Positions 8,575 to 16,899 of a stretch of DNA of 52,835 bases are shown here, in pieces (position 1 is the first letter of the stretch; the number at the start of each line of letters is the position of its first letter). Origin of the DNA: a virus; the IMG/VR virus record IMGVR_UViG_3300000101_000019, positions 1 through 52,835 of that record; one strand, given 5' to 3'. The notes beneath the pieces were generated by a model, which saw nothing but the letters and a program-made list of their open reading frames with translations, was not told the DNA's origin and did no database searches. The translations under genes were made by a program, and so were the position numbers.

Positions 8575-9456
8575 ATGCATATGATAGACGTAATGAGCAA
8601 ACTCAAGGAGATTGCAGAAAGTGGATACGACAACGAAGATATACAGCGTGGCATTGATGCCGCAGCTACACACGTATTTGCAGAAGATGAAACAATGGAA
8701 GGTAAGTCACAAGGCAAGGCTTGGTATCGCGAACAAGAAGCACAAGAGATGGCTAAAAAAGATGGAAAAGACTGGAGTCGGATGCCATATGGCGATAAAG
8801 AAGATTATCGTGCAAAAGTCAAAGCTAAGTATGAAGATACAACAACTGAATCTGATGAAAATGATATTTTAGAAGATGCAGATATAGAAGAAGTTCACGA
8901 AGCAGTAGAAGAAGATCACGATGAGTTAGCTGATATCCTCAAGCTCGCTGGTAAATCCGGCGTTATTGGAATGGCCAAGCCGCAAACTATTATTGCCGAA
9001 GACATTGAGCTTGAAGAAGAAGAAATTGAAGAAACAGATTACGACACAACAGCTAATGAAGATTCTGCTGAAGCAGAAACTGCTATTAGTGAAGAAGAAA
9101 TAGAAAAAGTTTTAAACGACGAACTAGAAGAAGAAGCTGTTGAAGAAACAGTTGAAGTTCCTGTTACAGCATTAGCAGACTTAATGAAGCTAGCTGGATA
9201 TTCCGACTACCAAGAACAAGTAGAAGAGTATGCCAACGAACCTACACAAGAGTACATGGATGCTGAAGAGCAGTTAATTGGTCTCAGTGGTGGAATGAAT
9301 GGTCCTAAGAAGGCCTATGCAGCAGCCGCTGGTGGCGATAACGCTATGGCACAGGAACCACGTGAGATTGAAGAATCAGACGTAGATCTTGAAACTACAT
9401 TTGAGTCTTTTTACAAAAAGTATGACGCTTTTGTAGAAGACTTAAAGTCGACTTAA
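8575..9456 (+). CDS. Highly acidic virion-type protein
   Basis: A 293-residue protein, very rich in Glu and Asp, starting at the ATG at 8575 where AAGGA lies about eight bases upstream. The first 20 residues (SKLKEIAESGYDN) contain an I-A-E/S site resembling the prohead protease consensus. Later motifs DELADILKLAGKSG (about 115-128) and TALADLMKLAGYSDY (about 198-212) are an internal repeat of a DxLKLAG-type helix, separated by Glu-rich linkers. The C-terminus ends FESFYKKYDAFVEDLKST. Likely a scaffold, core or packaged internal protein; no enzyme fold is visible. Confidence 0.6.
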   Translation: MHMIDVMSKLKEIAESGYDNEDIQRGIDAAATHVFAEDETMEGKSQGKAWYREQEAQEMAKKDGKDWSRMPYGDKEDYRAKVKAKYEDTTTESDENDILEDADIEEVHEAVEEDHDELADILKLAGKSGVIGMAKPQTIIAEDIELEEEEIEETDYDTTANEDSAEAETAISEEEIEKVLNDELEEEAVEETVEVPVTALADLMKLAGYSDYQEQVEEYANEPTQEYMDAEEQLIGLSGGMNGPKKAYAAAAGGDNAMAQEPREIEESDVDLETTFESFYKKYDAFVEDLKST

Positions 9457-9571
9457 AGTCAGAATAGTAAACCTAGTAAAGCACGTATAAATCTGCTTGA
9501 ATTGTTCCATTAAGTACTAGCAGTGATTTATAGAGTAAATACATCACGCTACAATCGGAAGGAGTAAGACC

Positions 9572-9742
9572 ATGGGAATTATAACTTGGGTCAAAGACCG
9601 TATTAGTGAACGAACATCTTGGGACGGAGGAGTTTTAATAGCTATATCTATTTTAGCACTTATCGCTAGCCCAATAATTAAATGGGTTGCCTATGCTGGT
9701 TTAGTATATGGCGCATGGACAATTATCTCAAAAGAAGATTAA
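9572..9742 (+). CDS. Small membrane protein (56 aa)
   Basis: A 56-residue reading frame with AAGGAG placed well upstream of its ATG. The sequence has a charged N-terminus (WVKDRISERTSWDGG), a hydrophobic segment (VLIAISILALIASPII, about 21-36), a second hydrophobic stretch (VAYAGLVYGAWTII, about 39-52), and ends SKED. I recognise the shape as a small membrane protein common in marine T4-like phages. It may act in the host membrane. A terminator follows immediately. Confidence 0.75.
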   Translation: MGIITWVKDRISERTSWDGGVLIAISILALIASPIIKWVAYAGLVYGAWTIISKED

Positions 9743-9758
9743 GCACACATAAACTTAG

Positions 9759-9795
9759 AAAAGGGGGAGGATAAAAACTTCCTCTTTTTCTTTTT
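9759..9795 (+). terminator. Rho-independent terminator after the small membrane protein gene
   Basis: AAGGGGGAG (9761-9769) pairs with CTTCCTCTT (9779-9787), with two G-U pairs and a nine-base loop, followed by a T-rich tract. Confidence 0.72.
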
Positions 9796-9810
9796 AGTGT
9801 AAATATTAAT

Positions 9811-10245
9811 ATGAAGTATAACAGAGAAGTATACCACGCACCATTGCGACAAGTAATAAAAGAAACTTCAGTGGAAACTGGATATATACTGCCAGTCCAA
9901 GTTGAACTGTACGTAGTAGAGCTCTTAGTATATTATATTGATCGGCCAAATTTTCTACCTGAGCAAACCTTTGCTGAGTCTTTATACAAACTTAACCATA
10001 GATCAAGTTTTTCAGCAAAAGATTTAGGAGATACGTGTTTATTTGTAACTGGAGTTTTCCCTAAGTATGGAAGAAAATATGGATTAAACAAGAGTTACTA
10101 TAAAAATATTGGCAAAACTAGTTACGACCAAGCAAGTAGAATATTAAATCATGAACTTTTTTCTGTGTTATGTACACATTTTGAAGTTATCGGTAAGTTT
10201 ATTAATAAAGCCACAAATCCACGTCAAACACCACTAATAGGATAA
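9811..10245 (+). CDS. Hypothetical protein preceding the large terminase
   Basis: A 144-residue, mainly helical protein ending two bases before the gp17 ATG. It contains VQVELYVVELLVYYIDRPNF (about 30-49), an FAESLYKLNH block and a KDLGDTCLFVTGVFPKYG segment (about 71-88). No catalytic residues stand out. Tight coupling to gp17 suggests a role in packaging or head assembly. A TAAATATTAATATG start context resembles a weak late motif but it lies too close to the ATG to be trusted. Function unknown. Confidence 0.62.
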   Translation: MKYNREVYHAPLRQVIKETSVETGYILPVQVELYVVELLVYYIDRPNFLPEQTFAESLYKLNHRSSFSAKDLGDTCLFVTGVFPKYGRKYGLNKSYYKNIGKTSYDQASRILNHELFSVLCTHFEVIGKFINKATNPRQTPLIG

Positions 10246-10247
10246 TT

Positions 10248-11813
10248 ATGTCAACATCATTAGACGGAGTATTAATTAAGAAAGCAAATAAGCAAGAAAC
10301 ATATACTCGCGAGCAAATTGAAGACTTTGCTAAATGTGCTGACAGTACACATGGCCCCATGTACTTTCTTAATAACTACTTTCACATTCAACATCCTGTA
10401 CAAGGGCAAATGGTTTATAAGCCCTTTGACTATCAGGTAAAATTACTAGACACATATCATAACTTTAGGTTTAATGTTAACATGTTGCCCAGACAAACCG
10501 GCAAGACTACGACAGCGGCAGGATACCTATTATGGCGAGCAATGTTTGTTCCTGATAGTATTATTCTAATCGCGGCACACAAGTATGCTGGTGCTCAGGA
10601 GATTATGCAACGTATACGCTATGCCTACGAACTATGCCCTAATTACATCAGAGCAGGTGCTACTAGTTACAACAAAGGAAGCATTGAATTTGATAATGGT
10701 AGTCGTATCGTAGCACAAGCAACTACTGATAATACTGGACGAGGCATGTCCATCTCATTACTATACTGTGACGAGTTTGCATTTGTGCGCCCTAGCATTG
10801 CTAGAGAGTTTTGGACCAGTATTTCTCCTACACTAGCAACTGGTGGTAGTGCTATTATTACTAGTACGCCAAACAGCGATGAAGATCAGTTTGCTATAAT
10901 ATGGCGTGATGCTAACAAGTGTTTTGATTCACACGGCAATGAAACAGATATAGGTATAAATGGATTTAAATCATATCGTAGTTACTGGCAAGATCATCCA
11001 GACAGGGACGATATATGGAAACAAGAAGAGCTGGGGCGTATTGGCGAAGAGCGATTTAGACGTGAACATGAGTGTGAATTTATTATTAATGATGAAACAC
11101 TTGTAGACAGTTTGGTATTAACTAATATGCATGGGTATGACCCAATACAAAAGCAAGGCACAGTACGTTGGTATAAGATGCCAGAAAAAGGTATGACTTA
11201 CATGGTAGCACTTGATCCTAGCTTGGGAACAGGCGGCGATCCAGCGGCTATACAAGTTTTTGAAGCACCTAGCATGGTACAAGTAGCAGAATGGTGCCAT
11301 AATAAGAGTGCTATTCCACAACAAATAGATATTCTTGTTAACATATGTAAATTTATAGCAGACGAAATACAAGCAGAAAATAGTGTTTACTACAGTGTAG
11401 AGAATAATACACTGGGAGAAGCAGCACTAGTAAGTATCGCTGAACGTGGCGAGGATAGAATACCAGGTATCTTTTTAAGTGAAAGCAAAGTACATGGTAA
11501 TAGTAGACGATTTAGAAAAGGATTTAATACGACACAACGAAGCAAGTTAACTTATTGCAGTAAGTTAAAAACACTGGTAGAAACAAATAGAATGAAGGTA
11601 AAAAGCAAGCTATTAGTTAGCGAACTTAAGAACTTTATTGCTAATGGTACCAGTTATGCTGCAAAAGTAGGCGAGACTGACGATCTTGTTATGGCTACTA
11701 TATTAGCTGTACGTATGGCTAATGAGATAAAAAATTACCTCCCAGAGTTAGATAGTGCTATGCGAGATGGCAGTGACCAATCCATACAGCCTATGCCCTT
11801 CGTTATCATGTAA
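10248..11813 (+). CDS. 17: Terminase large subunit (gp17)
   Basis: A 521-residue packaging ATPase/nuclease (T4 gp17 is 610 aa). The ATPase domain has Walker A PRQTGKTT (81-88), Walker B LLYCDEFAF (about 172-180) and the coupling ITSTPNS motif (about 205). The C-terminal RNase H-like nuclease domain shows VALDPSLGTGGDP (first acidic residue, about 322), SVENNTLGEAA (about 382) and GETDDLVMATILAV (about 475). The enzyme powers DNA translocation into the prohead and cuts headful genomes. All expected motifs are present. It is coupled to the gene upstream by two bases. Confidence 0.96.
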   Translation: MSTSLDGVLIKKANKQETYTREQIEDFAKCADSTHGPMYFLNNYFHIQHPVQGQMVYKPFDYQVKLLDTYHNFRFNVNMLPRQTGKTTTAAGYLLWRAMFVPDSIILIAAHKYAGAQEIMQRIRYAYELCPNYIRAGATSYNKGSIEFDNGSRIVAQATTDNTGRGMSISLLYCDEFAFVRPSIAREFWTSISPTLATGGSAIITSTPNSDEDQFAIIWRDANKCFDSHGNETDIGINGFKSYRSYWQDHPDRDDIWKQEELGRIGEERFRREHECEFIINDETLVDSLVLTNMHGYDPIQKQGTVRWYKMPEKGMTYMVALDPSLGTGGDPAAIQVFEAPSMVQVAEWCHNKSAIPQQIDILVNICKFIADEIQAENSVYYSVENNTLGEAALVSIAERGEDRIPGIFLSESKVHGNSRRFRKGFNTTQRSKLTYCSKLKTLVETNRMKVKSKLLVSELKNFIANGTSYAAKVGETDDLVMATILAVRMANEIKNYLPELDSAMRDGSDQSIQPMPFVIM

Positions 11814-11814
11814 G

Positions 11815-11823
11815 CATAAATAC
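11815..11823 (+). promoter_or_regulatory. T4-type late promoter motif after gp17
   Basis: CATAAATAC directly follows the gp17 stop and ends seven bases before the ATG at 11830. Transcription from it would start near that ATG, leaving essentially no leader. No Shine-Dalgarno sequence is visible for the downstream gene. Confidence 0.5.
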
Positions 11824-11829
11824 AATATA

Positions 11830-14424
11830 ATGGCAAATACAATATCACAAGATCTATTTAATAAAGTACGTGGACAATTCAGCAATATGACGCTGGGTCG
11901 TGCAGACGGACAACAAACACTGGATGCTAAAGATGCAGTATTTTTTGAGTTTGACTATGTTAAAAAAGGCCAGGATCTAGGCAGTGTAGTAGTTAGTTTA
12001 GTAGACGATGGCGCACTAAAGGTATACTTTAATAATGATATTGTAACAGAACAAGATCAAGAGACAACGCAGGGTTTTTATAATTTCCTAGGAAGTTTAA
12101 AAAAGTTTGCTGTTGGTAAGTTGCTTAATTATGAAGCAAAAAATATCAGCAAGTCCAGGTTAGACAAAAAAGATTTTGATTTTCTTGCCCAACAGAATAA
12201 GATAGAGGATGAGCTTACCATGGAAAGCAAATTATACGGTAGCAGACAAAAAAGCTACCAGGACCTAAACGGAGCAAAACTTATTGTTCAGCATACTCAG
12301 TCAGTAGACGAAGAACGTCACGGTGCTAGAAGTAGGAACATCAAGGCCATTTATATTGAAAATAGCGACGGGGAACGTTACAGATTTGAAAACAATTACC
12401 TCCCAGGCGCAAGAGCAATGGCTCGTCATGTTAGCAACGGCGGGTATACCAAGGACGATCACGGCCAACACATTTCAGAGATCATGGCAGAAATGGGACA
12501 GCTAAAGACATTTGTTCGTGGAGTTAAGCGACAAGATTATGTAAATGAAGATGCTCAAGATATTATTGAAAAAGCTACAGGTAGATATTACGGGCTTAAA
12601 AGCACACTAGAAAGTATTAGTAAGCAAAAAGGTTACGCAAACTACTTTGAAAACTTTGTTCCAGACGAAATTGATGTTACTGAAGATGACTTAAATGACA
12701 TTAAAGCAAGACTTACACGTCAGGTATTTGACGACAAGTTACAAGACAGTCTTGGTGCTGTAGGAAAAGCTATGAAATTGCAGGAAAAGAAGAGCGGTGA
12801 TTTTTATGACTGGGACGATTGGTCAAGATCAGCGAAGCAAAATGGTGCAGAAATACAAGGTGATATTGAACACGCTGTGGCAGTAGTTGACGGAAAAGAG
12901 ATTGGTGAATGGAACCAGGACGAACAAGATCGTACCGGTGATAAGATCGCTAGCAGATTTAAGAAGCCTGGCTATGGTGAACTTAATGTAGATGCTGTTG
13001 ACCGTGATGAAACGCCAGAGCGTGACTTCCAGTTGCCAACTGAGTTAAAACTTATTCCAGGTGCGATGGCACCGTTAAAGCAAGCATCAGATAATAAAGC
13101 AATTCTTCAAATGGTACTAGTAGATATTGCTAGTCGTGCAATTGATGACGAAGTCAGCATTTTTGCAGCTGATATGGCAGAAAAACTTGGTAGTGTTGGT
13201 GATCCTTTTGGACAACGAATGACACCAGAATTTAAAGCACAAAAGATAAAAGCTGTGGATTTAGCTAAGATGTACCTTAAACAGCATAGTGGTAAAAAAG
13301 CAGAGAGCGTTGAAGCTGAAGAAGTTCCACGTAAACGCCCAGAAGATCCATTTGAATCATACCAGCAGTCCATGGAAGACATTGTTCTAGCAAAAGATGC
13401 AAACGTTGATGAAGGTAGCTTTAATAAAGATGGAAGCTACAATACATCCGACGACGAAGCAAACGAGTTTGACGACTATGACGACGACAGCGAAGATGAT
13501 AAAGAAGCACAAGGCGAAACAATCCATGCTTGGTGGGAAACGCAAAAAGGCCCCGGCGGCATGGGAGGTCAGGTACTACGTTACTTTAAAAAGAATGAAG
13601 ATTATGATCCTAATGCTGTAGGATTACGGAACGGCCCTTATTTTACACCAAGTCTTGATTGGTGGCCAAGTGTTGAAGACTTTGAACAAGGCAAGCAAGG
13701 CTTTAGCAACAAAACTAAAGACGATGCAGAAGGTTGGGAAATACATGATCTCAAATCAGACGCACTATCTGCTATCAAAGGTACCGACGAAGGTACAGTT
13801 GAAGAAGCTGCAAAGCCAGACTTTTTAGACTTTGATAAAGATGGCGACAAAGACGAGCCAATGAAAAAAGCACTCAAAGATAAAGAAAAGAAAAACAAGA
13901 AAGACGAGTCCATTAAAGAAGGCAGAATGAGCGACATTGAACAGGAAGTTGTAGAAATGATCCAGGATGGTGCTGATGATACAGAGATTATGGCAAAGTT
14001 TCCTGGCATAGTTAGTCAGGAATACTTGGACGATATGAGAGCAGCTTCCGACGAAAAACAATATGACGATTACGAAATGGAAAGTCAAGTTGAAGAAGGC
14101 AGAATGGGCTTTAAAGATCTAGAAAAGCTAGGTAGAGAAAATGCTAGTAAAGTAGACATTGAAGCAAGACGCCGAGGCAGTGCTGATATGGAACCAGGTG
14201 ATGCTGATCGACTACGTTACAAAGTAGCAAAAGAAATGGGCTTAGTAGAGGCAACAGTTCAAGAAGATGATGACATGGCATGGCTTAGGAAAGCAGCAGG
14301 CATTGGATCAGGCGCTAAGAGTAACCACGGAATCCACGAAGGTGAAGAAGGTTACCAAATTACACCAAGAAGTTTAGTAGCCCGTGAGATACGCAAACTT
14401 CAGGATCTAGCACTAGGTAAATGA
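11830..14424 (+). CDS. Large virion-type protein with EF-hand-like motif
   Basis: An 864-residue protein starting MANTISQDLF; the upstream in-frame extension is unlikely because it overlaps gp17. Residues 1-450 are a folded alpha/beta region without an enzyme motif I recognise. The rest is acidic and repetitive. It has a calcium-loop-like FLDFDKDGDKDE (about 670), an adjoining Lys-rich run, and repeated EGRM cores (SIKEGRMSD, QVEEGRMGF). IKE/G, IHE/G and LVE/A sites fit the prohead protease consensus. Similar long proteins occur in T4-like pelagiphages as virion components. Position, late motif and cleavage-like sites suggest packaging in the capsid. It overlaps the next gene by four bases. 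Confidence 0.62.
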   Translation: MANTISQDLFNKVRGQFSNMTLGRADGQQTLDAKDAVFFEFDYVKKGQDLGSVVVSLVDDGALKVYFNNDIVTEQDQETTQGFYNFLGSLKKFAVGKLLNYEAKNISKSRLDKKDFDFLAQQNKIEDELTMESKLYGSRQKSYQDLNGAKLIVQHTQSVDEERHGARSRNIKAIYIENSDGERYRFENNYLPGARAMARHVSNGGYTKDDHGQHISEIMAEMGQLKTFVRGVKRQDYVNEDAQDIIEKATGRYYGLKSTLESISKQKGYANYFENFVPDEIDVTEDDLNDIKARLTRQVFDDKLQDSLGAVGKAMKLQEKKSGDFYDWDDWSRSAKQNGAEIQGDIEHAVAVVDGKEIGEWNQDEQDRTGDKIASRFKKPGYGELNVDAVDRDETPERDFQLPTELKLIPGAMAPLKQASDNKAILQMVLVDIASRAIDDEVSIFAADMAEKLGSVGDPFGQRMTPEFKAQKIKAVDLAKMYLKQHSGKKAESVEAEEVPRKRPEDPFESYQQSMEDIVLAKDANVDEGSFNKDGSYNTSDDEANEFDDYDDDSEDDKEAQGETIHAWWETQKGPGGMGGQVLRYFKKNEDYDPNAVGLRNGPYFTPSLDWWPSVEDFEQGKQGFSNKTKDDAEGWEIHDLKSDALSAIKGTDEGTVEEAAKPDFLDFDKDGDKDEPMKKALKDKEKKNKKDESIKEGRMSDIEQEVVEMIQDGADDTEIMAKFPGIVSQEYLDDMRAASDEKQYDDYEMESQVEEGRMGFKDLEKLGRENASKVDIEARRRGSADMEPGDADRLRYKVAKEMGLVEATVQEDDDMAWLRKAAGIGSGAKSNHGIHEGEEGYQITPRSLVAREIRKLQDLALGK

Positions 14425-15269
14425 GAGCCCGCGATTTTTTAATTGAGGGTCAGGTTGAACCTGAACACATTAATCACGCAAAAAACCGTGCAAAGAAAGC
14501 CGGCCGGCTCTGCAGAGAACTTGGCAGTGGATTAATACTATATCGTGGTATGAACACACGCGGCATGGGACGTTACGGTATGTTAACTAAAATGACCCCT
14601 CGAGAGACACAGTTTAGAACATACGGAGCACAGCCTTCTCAAAATAGAATTCTTGAGCATTTTGATATGAAAAATCCTGTGTTCTGCTACAATCAATCTC
14701 GTTCATCTATCTTTGGTCCACTAGGGATTGTTATTCCAGAACGTCCGTTCAGAGCTATTTGGAGTGACGTAGTTCTTGATATGGGCGGCGAAAGCGCAAA
14801 GTTTTTTCAGGGGATTGACCTTGAGAATTCAGAACAAGTAGCAGCAAAGATTGACGAAGCATATAACGTATCTGACAAGCAATTGCCTCAAAAGCATGAC
14901 GGCGAAGTTGTTGTTAATTGTGATCACTACTATTATATGCACGCAGAGACATTTGTTAAATCAGTCTTAGGTAAGAATCGAGCAGAAAAATACAGTCGTG
15001 AATACACTGATCGCAGTGGATTGAAACAGAAGCATCTTGATCTTACTAAAATGTCCGAAGATATCAAAACGTATAAAGACCTTGCTTGGTGGTTTGAAGA
15101 GCGCCTATATGGTTATCTAGAATGGGTTGAGAAACAGTATTACAGCGATCCAAGAGACGTTGAACGCCAGCGTAATATGCGTAAGCAAGATGCTGAAAAC
15201 AAAAAGAAAGCAGCCCAACTAGATCTAGACGGTGATGGCGATAAAATTGAATATAAACCAAATGTTTAA
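14421..15269 (+). CDS. Candidate capsid-packaged ADP-ribosyltransferase (Alt-like)
   Basis: A 282-residue protein. The N-terminus MRARDFLIEG ends in L-I-E/G, matching the T4 prohead protease site used for capsid-targeted internal proteins. LILYRGM (about 38-44, Arg42) resembles the conserved Arg strand of mono-ADP-ribosyltransferases. A QSRSSIFG block (92-99), FRAIWSDVVLD (110-120) and GEVVVNCDHYYY (161-172, Glu162) resemble later motifs of a phage ADP-ribosyltransferase-like family. T4 Alt is likewise packaged, processed and injected to modify host RNA polymerase. The C-terminus has a DLDGDGDKIE loop. The function is inferred; the usual E-x-E is not intact. The ATG overlaps the preceding stop. 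Confidence 0.5.
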   Translation: MRARDFLIEGQVEPEHINHAKNRAKKAGRLCRELGSGLILYRGMNTRGMGRYGMLTKMTPRETQFRTYGAQPSQNRILEHFDMKNPVFCYNQSRSSIFGPLGIVIPERPFRAIWSDVVLDMGGESAKFFQGIDLENSEQVAAKIDEAYNVSDKQLPQKHDGEVVVNCDHYYYMHAETFVKSVLGKNRAEKYSREYTDRSGLKQKHLDLTKMSEDIKTYKDLAWWFEERLYGYLEWVEKQYYSDPRDVERQRNMRKQDAENKKKAAQLDLDGDGDKIEYKPNV

Positions 15270-15328
15270 TCTGATAATTTAAATGAAGCACCAAAAGATT
15301 TTGATGGTAAGAACATAAGTTAAACTTA

Positions 15329-15359
15329 AAGGGGAGCATTTATTGCTCCTCTTTTTTTT
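15329..15359 (+). terminator. Rho-independent terminator ending the virion block
   Basis: AAGGGGAGCA (15329-15338) pairs with TGCTCCTCTT (15344-15353), one G-U pair and a five-base loop, followed by a run of T. Confidence 0.88.
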
Positions 15360-15392
15360 GAGCAAAAAACCATAAAAAATGCAATTAAAATA

Positions 15393-15422
15393 TTGACTAG
15401 ATAAATACATATGTTATATACT
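15393..15422 (+). promoter_or_regulatory. Overlapping sigma70-type and late-type promoter for gp32
   Basis: TTGACT (15393-15398) and TATACT (15417-15422) are separated by 18 bases. A late-like GATAAATAC (15400-15408) lies inside the spacer. The leader to the gp32 ATG is about 70 bases, AU-rich, with one small hairpin (15441-15446 with 15454-15459) and a good AAAGGAG ribosome binding site. T4 gp32 represses its own translation by binding its leader, so this leader is a plausible operator. Confidence 0.6.
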
Positions 15423-15499
15423 GTAGAGACAATAAAGACAGTATGTATCTTAGGCATACAAATAGGCTATAAACAATAGGCAAAGGAGAAATAGGCACT

Positions 15500-16519
15500 A
15501 TGGCATCACTAGCAGAAATCCGTGCAAAACTAAAAGCACAAGAGTCACGCACAGAGCGTACAGGCGGCGGCGACAACGCAATTTACCCACATTGGAATAT
15601 TCCAGAAGGATCAACGGCAGTAGTTCGTTTCCTACAGGATAGCGATGAGTCAAACACTTTCTTTTGGAAAGAACGTTTGATGATTCGGTTACCCTTTAAC
15701 GGTGTAAAGGGTGGCGACATGAATAACAAAAATGTTGTTGTTCAAGTTCCATGCGTTGAAATGTGGAACGATACTTGCCCAGTACTTTCAGAAGTACGAG
15801 GGTGGTTTAAAGACAAGAGTCTAGAAGACATGGGTCGTAAGTATTGGAAAAAACGTTCATATATTTTTCAGGGCTTTGTGAACGAAAACCCAATGACAGA
15901 CGATAACACACCAGACAGTCCAATACGTCGGTTTGTTATTAGCCCAAGCATCTTTGGAATTATCAAGGACGCACTAATGGATCCAGACATCCAAGAGCTT
16001 CCCACTGACCCAGAGATGGGACTAGACTTCCGTATTACTAAAACCACAAAGGGACAGTATGCAGACTATTCCACTAGTAAATGGGCCCGCAAAGAAACTG
16101 CGCTAACAGCTGAACAGAAAGCAGCTATTGAAACCCATGGGTTACATAACCTATCTGACTTTCTACCAAAGCGTCCAGGCGAGGTAGAAATAAACGCTAT
16201 CAAGGAGATGTTTGAAGCATCCGTAGATGGCGAAGCATATGACGTTGAGCGTTTTGGACAATACTATCGTCCATATGGCGTTGATGCTCCTGCAGGTTCC
16301 TCAAGTACGTCTACACCTGCACCAGTAGCAACTCCAGCGTCAACAGCCGCTGACACCAGTACCAATACCAATACGGTAGCAGAAGGTCAAACTGAGGCTA
16401 AGCCAGTAACTGCTAGTACTGAATCGGCTCCTGCTCCAGTAGCAGCAGCGGCTGAAAAATCCGATGGTAAGAGTGCAGATGACATTCTTGCTATGATTCG
16501 TGCAAGGCAAAAAGCCTAA
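15500..16519 (+). CDS. 32: Single-stranded DNA-binding protein (gp32)
   Basis: A 339-residue protein (T4 gp32 is 301 aa). The basic N-terminus MASLAEIRAKLKAQESR is the cooperativity (B) domain. The core has HWNIPEGSTAVVRFLQDSD (about 31-49) and an F-W-K-E-R segment. CVEMWNDTCPV (about 85-95) contains two zinc-coordinating-type Cys in the position of the gp32 zinc site. From about residue 250 the tail is low in complexity (Ala, Pro, Ser, Thr), ending in the DILAMIRARQ helix. gp32 coats single-stranded DNA at forks and recombination intermediates and works with UvsX and UvsY, both encoded downstream. Confidence 0.93.
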   Translation: MASLAEIRAKLKAQESRTERTGGGDNAIYPHWNIPEGSTAVVRFLQDSDESNTFFWKERLMIRLPFNGVKGGDMNNKNVVVQVPCVEMWNDTCPVLSEVRGWFKDKSLEDMGRKYWKKRSYIFQGFVNENPMTDDNTPDSPIRRFVISPSIFGIIKDALMDPDIQELPTDPEMGLDFRITKTTKGQYADYSTSKWARKETALTAEQKAAIETHGLHNLSDFLPKRPGEVEINAIKEMFEASVDGEAYDVERFGQYYRPYGVDAPAGSSSTSTPAPVATPASTAADTSTNTNTVAEGQTEAKPVTASTESAPAPVAAAAEKSDGKSADDILAMIRARQKA

Positions 16520-16528
16520 GTAATAACA

Positions 16529-16550
16529 GGGGAGGGGGAAACCTCTCCCC
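16529..16550 (+). terminator. Strong hairpin after gp32
   Basis: A nine-base stem (16529-16537 with 16542-16550, one G-U pair) closes a GAAA-type tetraloop. The following sequence is AT-rich but lacks a clean T run, so it may act as an mRNA-stabilising hairpin as well as a terminator. Confidence 0.72.
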
Positions 16551-16613
16551 ATTATTTCTATATTTTAACAAGATAAAATACTCAGTAGATATCTGGTGGA
16601 GTAGACAGAAGCA

Positions 16614-16869
16614 ATGCTAGAATTTGAGTATAAAAATTATAATCAAATAAAAGATATTCCTGACGACACAAAGCAAATTAGGCTTAACGATCATATTGAA
16701 GGTTTTAACAAATATTATAAAAATGACTTACTAGATATCCTTAACACGTCATGACTGGCATGAAATGTACTTAACAGAGCAAGATAACATCGAATATAAC
16801 TATAACCATTACTATAGTAAAGAATACCTAACATGTTTAAAACAGTTTGACAAATCTAACAACGCATAG
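16614..16869 (+). pseudogene. Possible frameshifted small gene
   Basis: Two open stretches in adjacent frames lie in an otherwise gene-free interval between gp32 and uvsX. The first begins at the ATG at 16614 and ends at TGA 16752-16754 (46 codons, MLEFEYKNYNQIKDI...). The second is open from about 16735 to TAG 16867-16869 and reads as HDWHEMYLTEQDN... Together they would make one charged, Tyr/Asn-rich protein of about 85 residues. A single-base indel between 16735 and 16754 would join them. The ribosome binding site is weak. It may be a decayed gene, two tiny genes or noncoding sequence. Confidence 0.3.
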
Positions 16870-16875
16870 TATAAT
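16847..16875 (+). promoter_or_regulatory. Consensus sigma70 promoter for uvsX
   Basis: Exact TTGACA (16847-16852), 17-base spacer, exact TATAAT (16870-16875). Expected transcription start is near 16882, giving a short leader that contains GAAGGA before the ATG at 16900. It overlaps the end of the putative broken gene. Confidence 0.88.
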
Positions 16876-16899
16876 AATATATAAATGAAGGAAACAACA

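Noticed and set aside
9535-9806. GTAAATAC and GTAAATAT as late promoters before the genes at 9572 and 9811
   Set aside because: They differ from the consensus at key positions, and the second is only about five bases from its ATG.
11755-11829. Upstream extension of the 11830 protein
   Set aside because: It would overlap the end of gp17 and has no ribosome binding site; MANTISQ is the natural start after the late motif.
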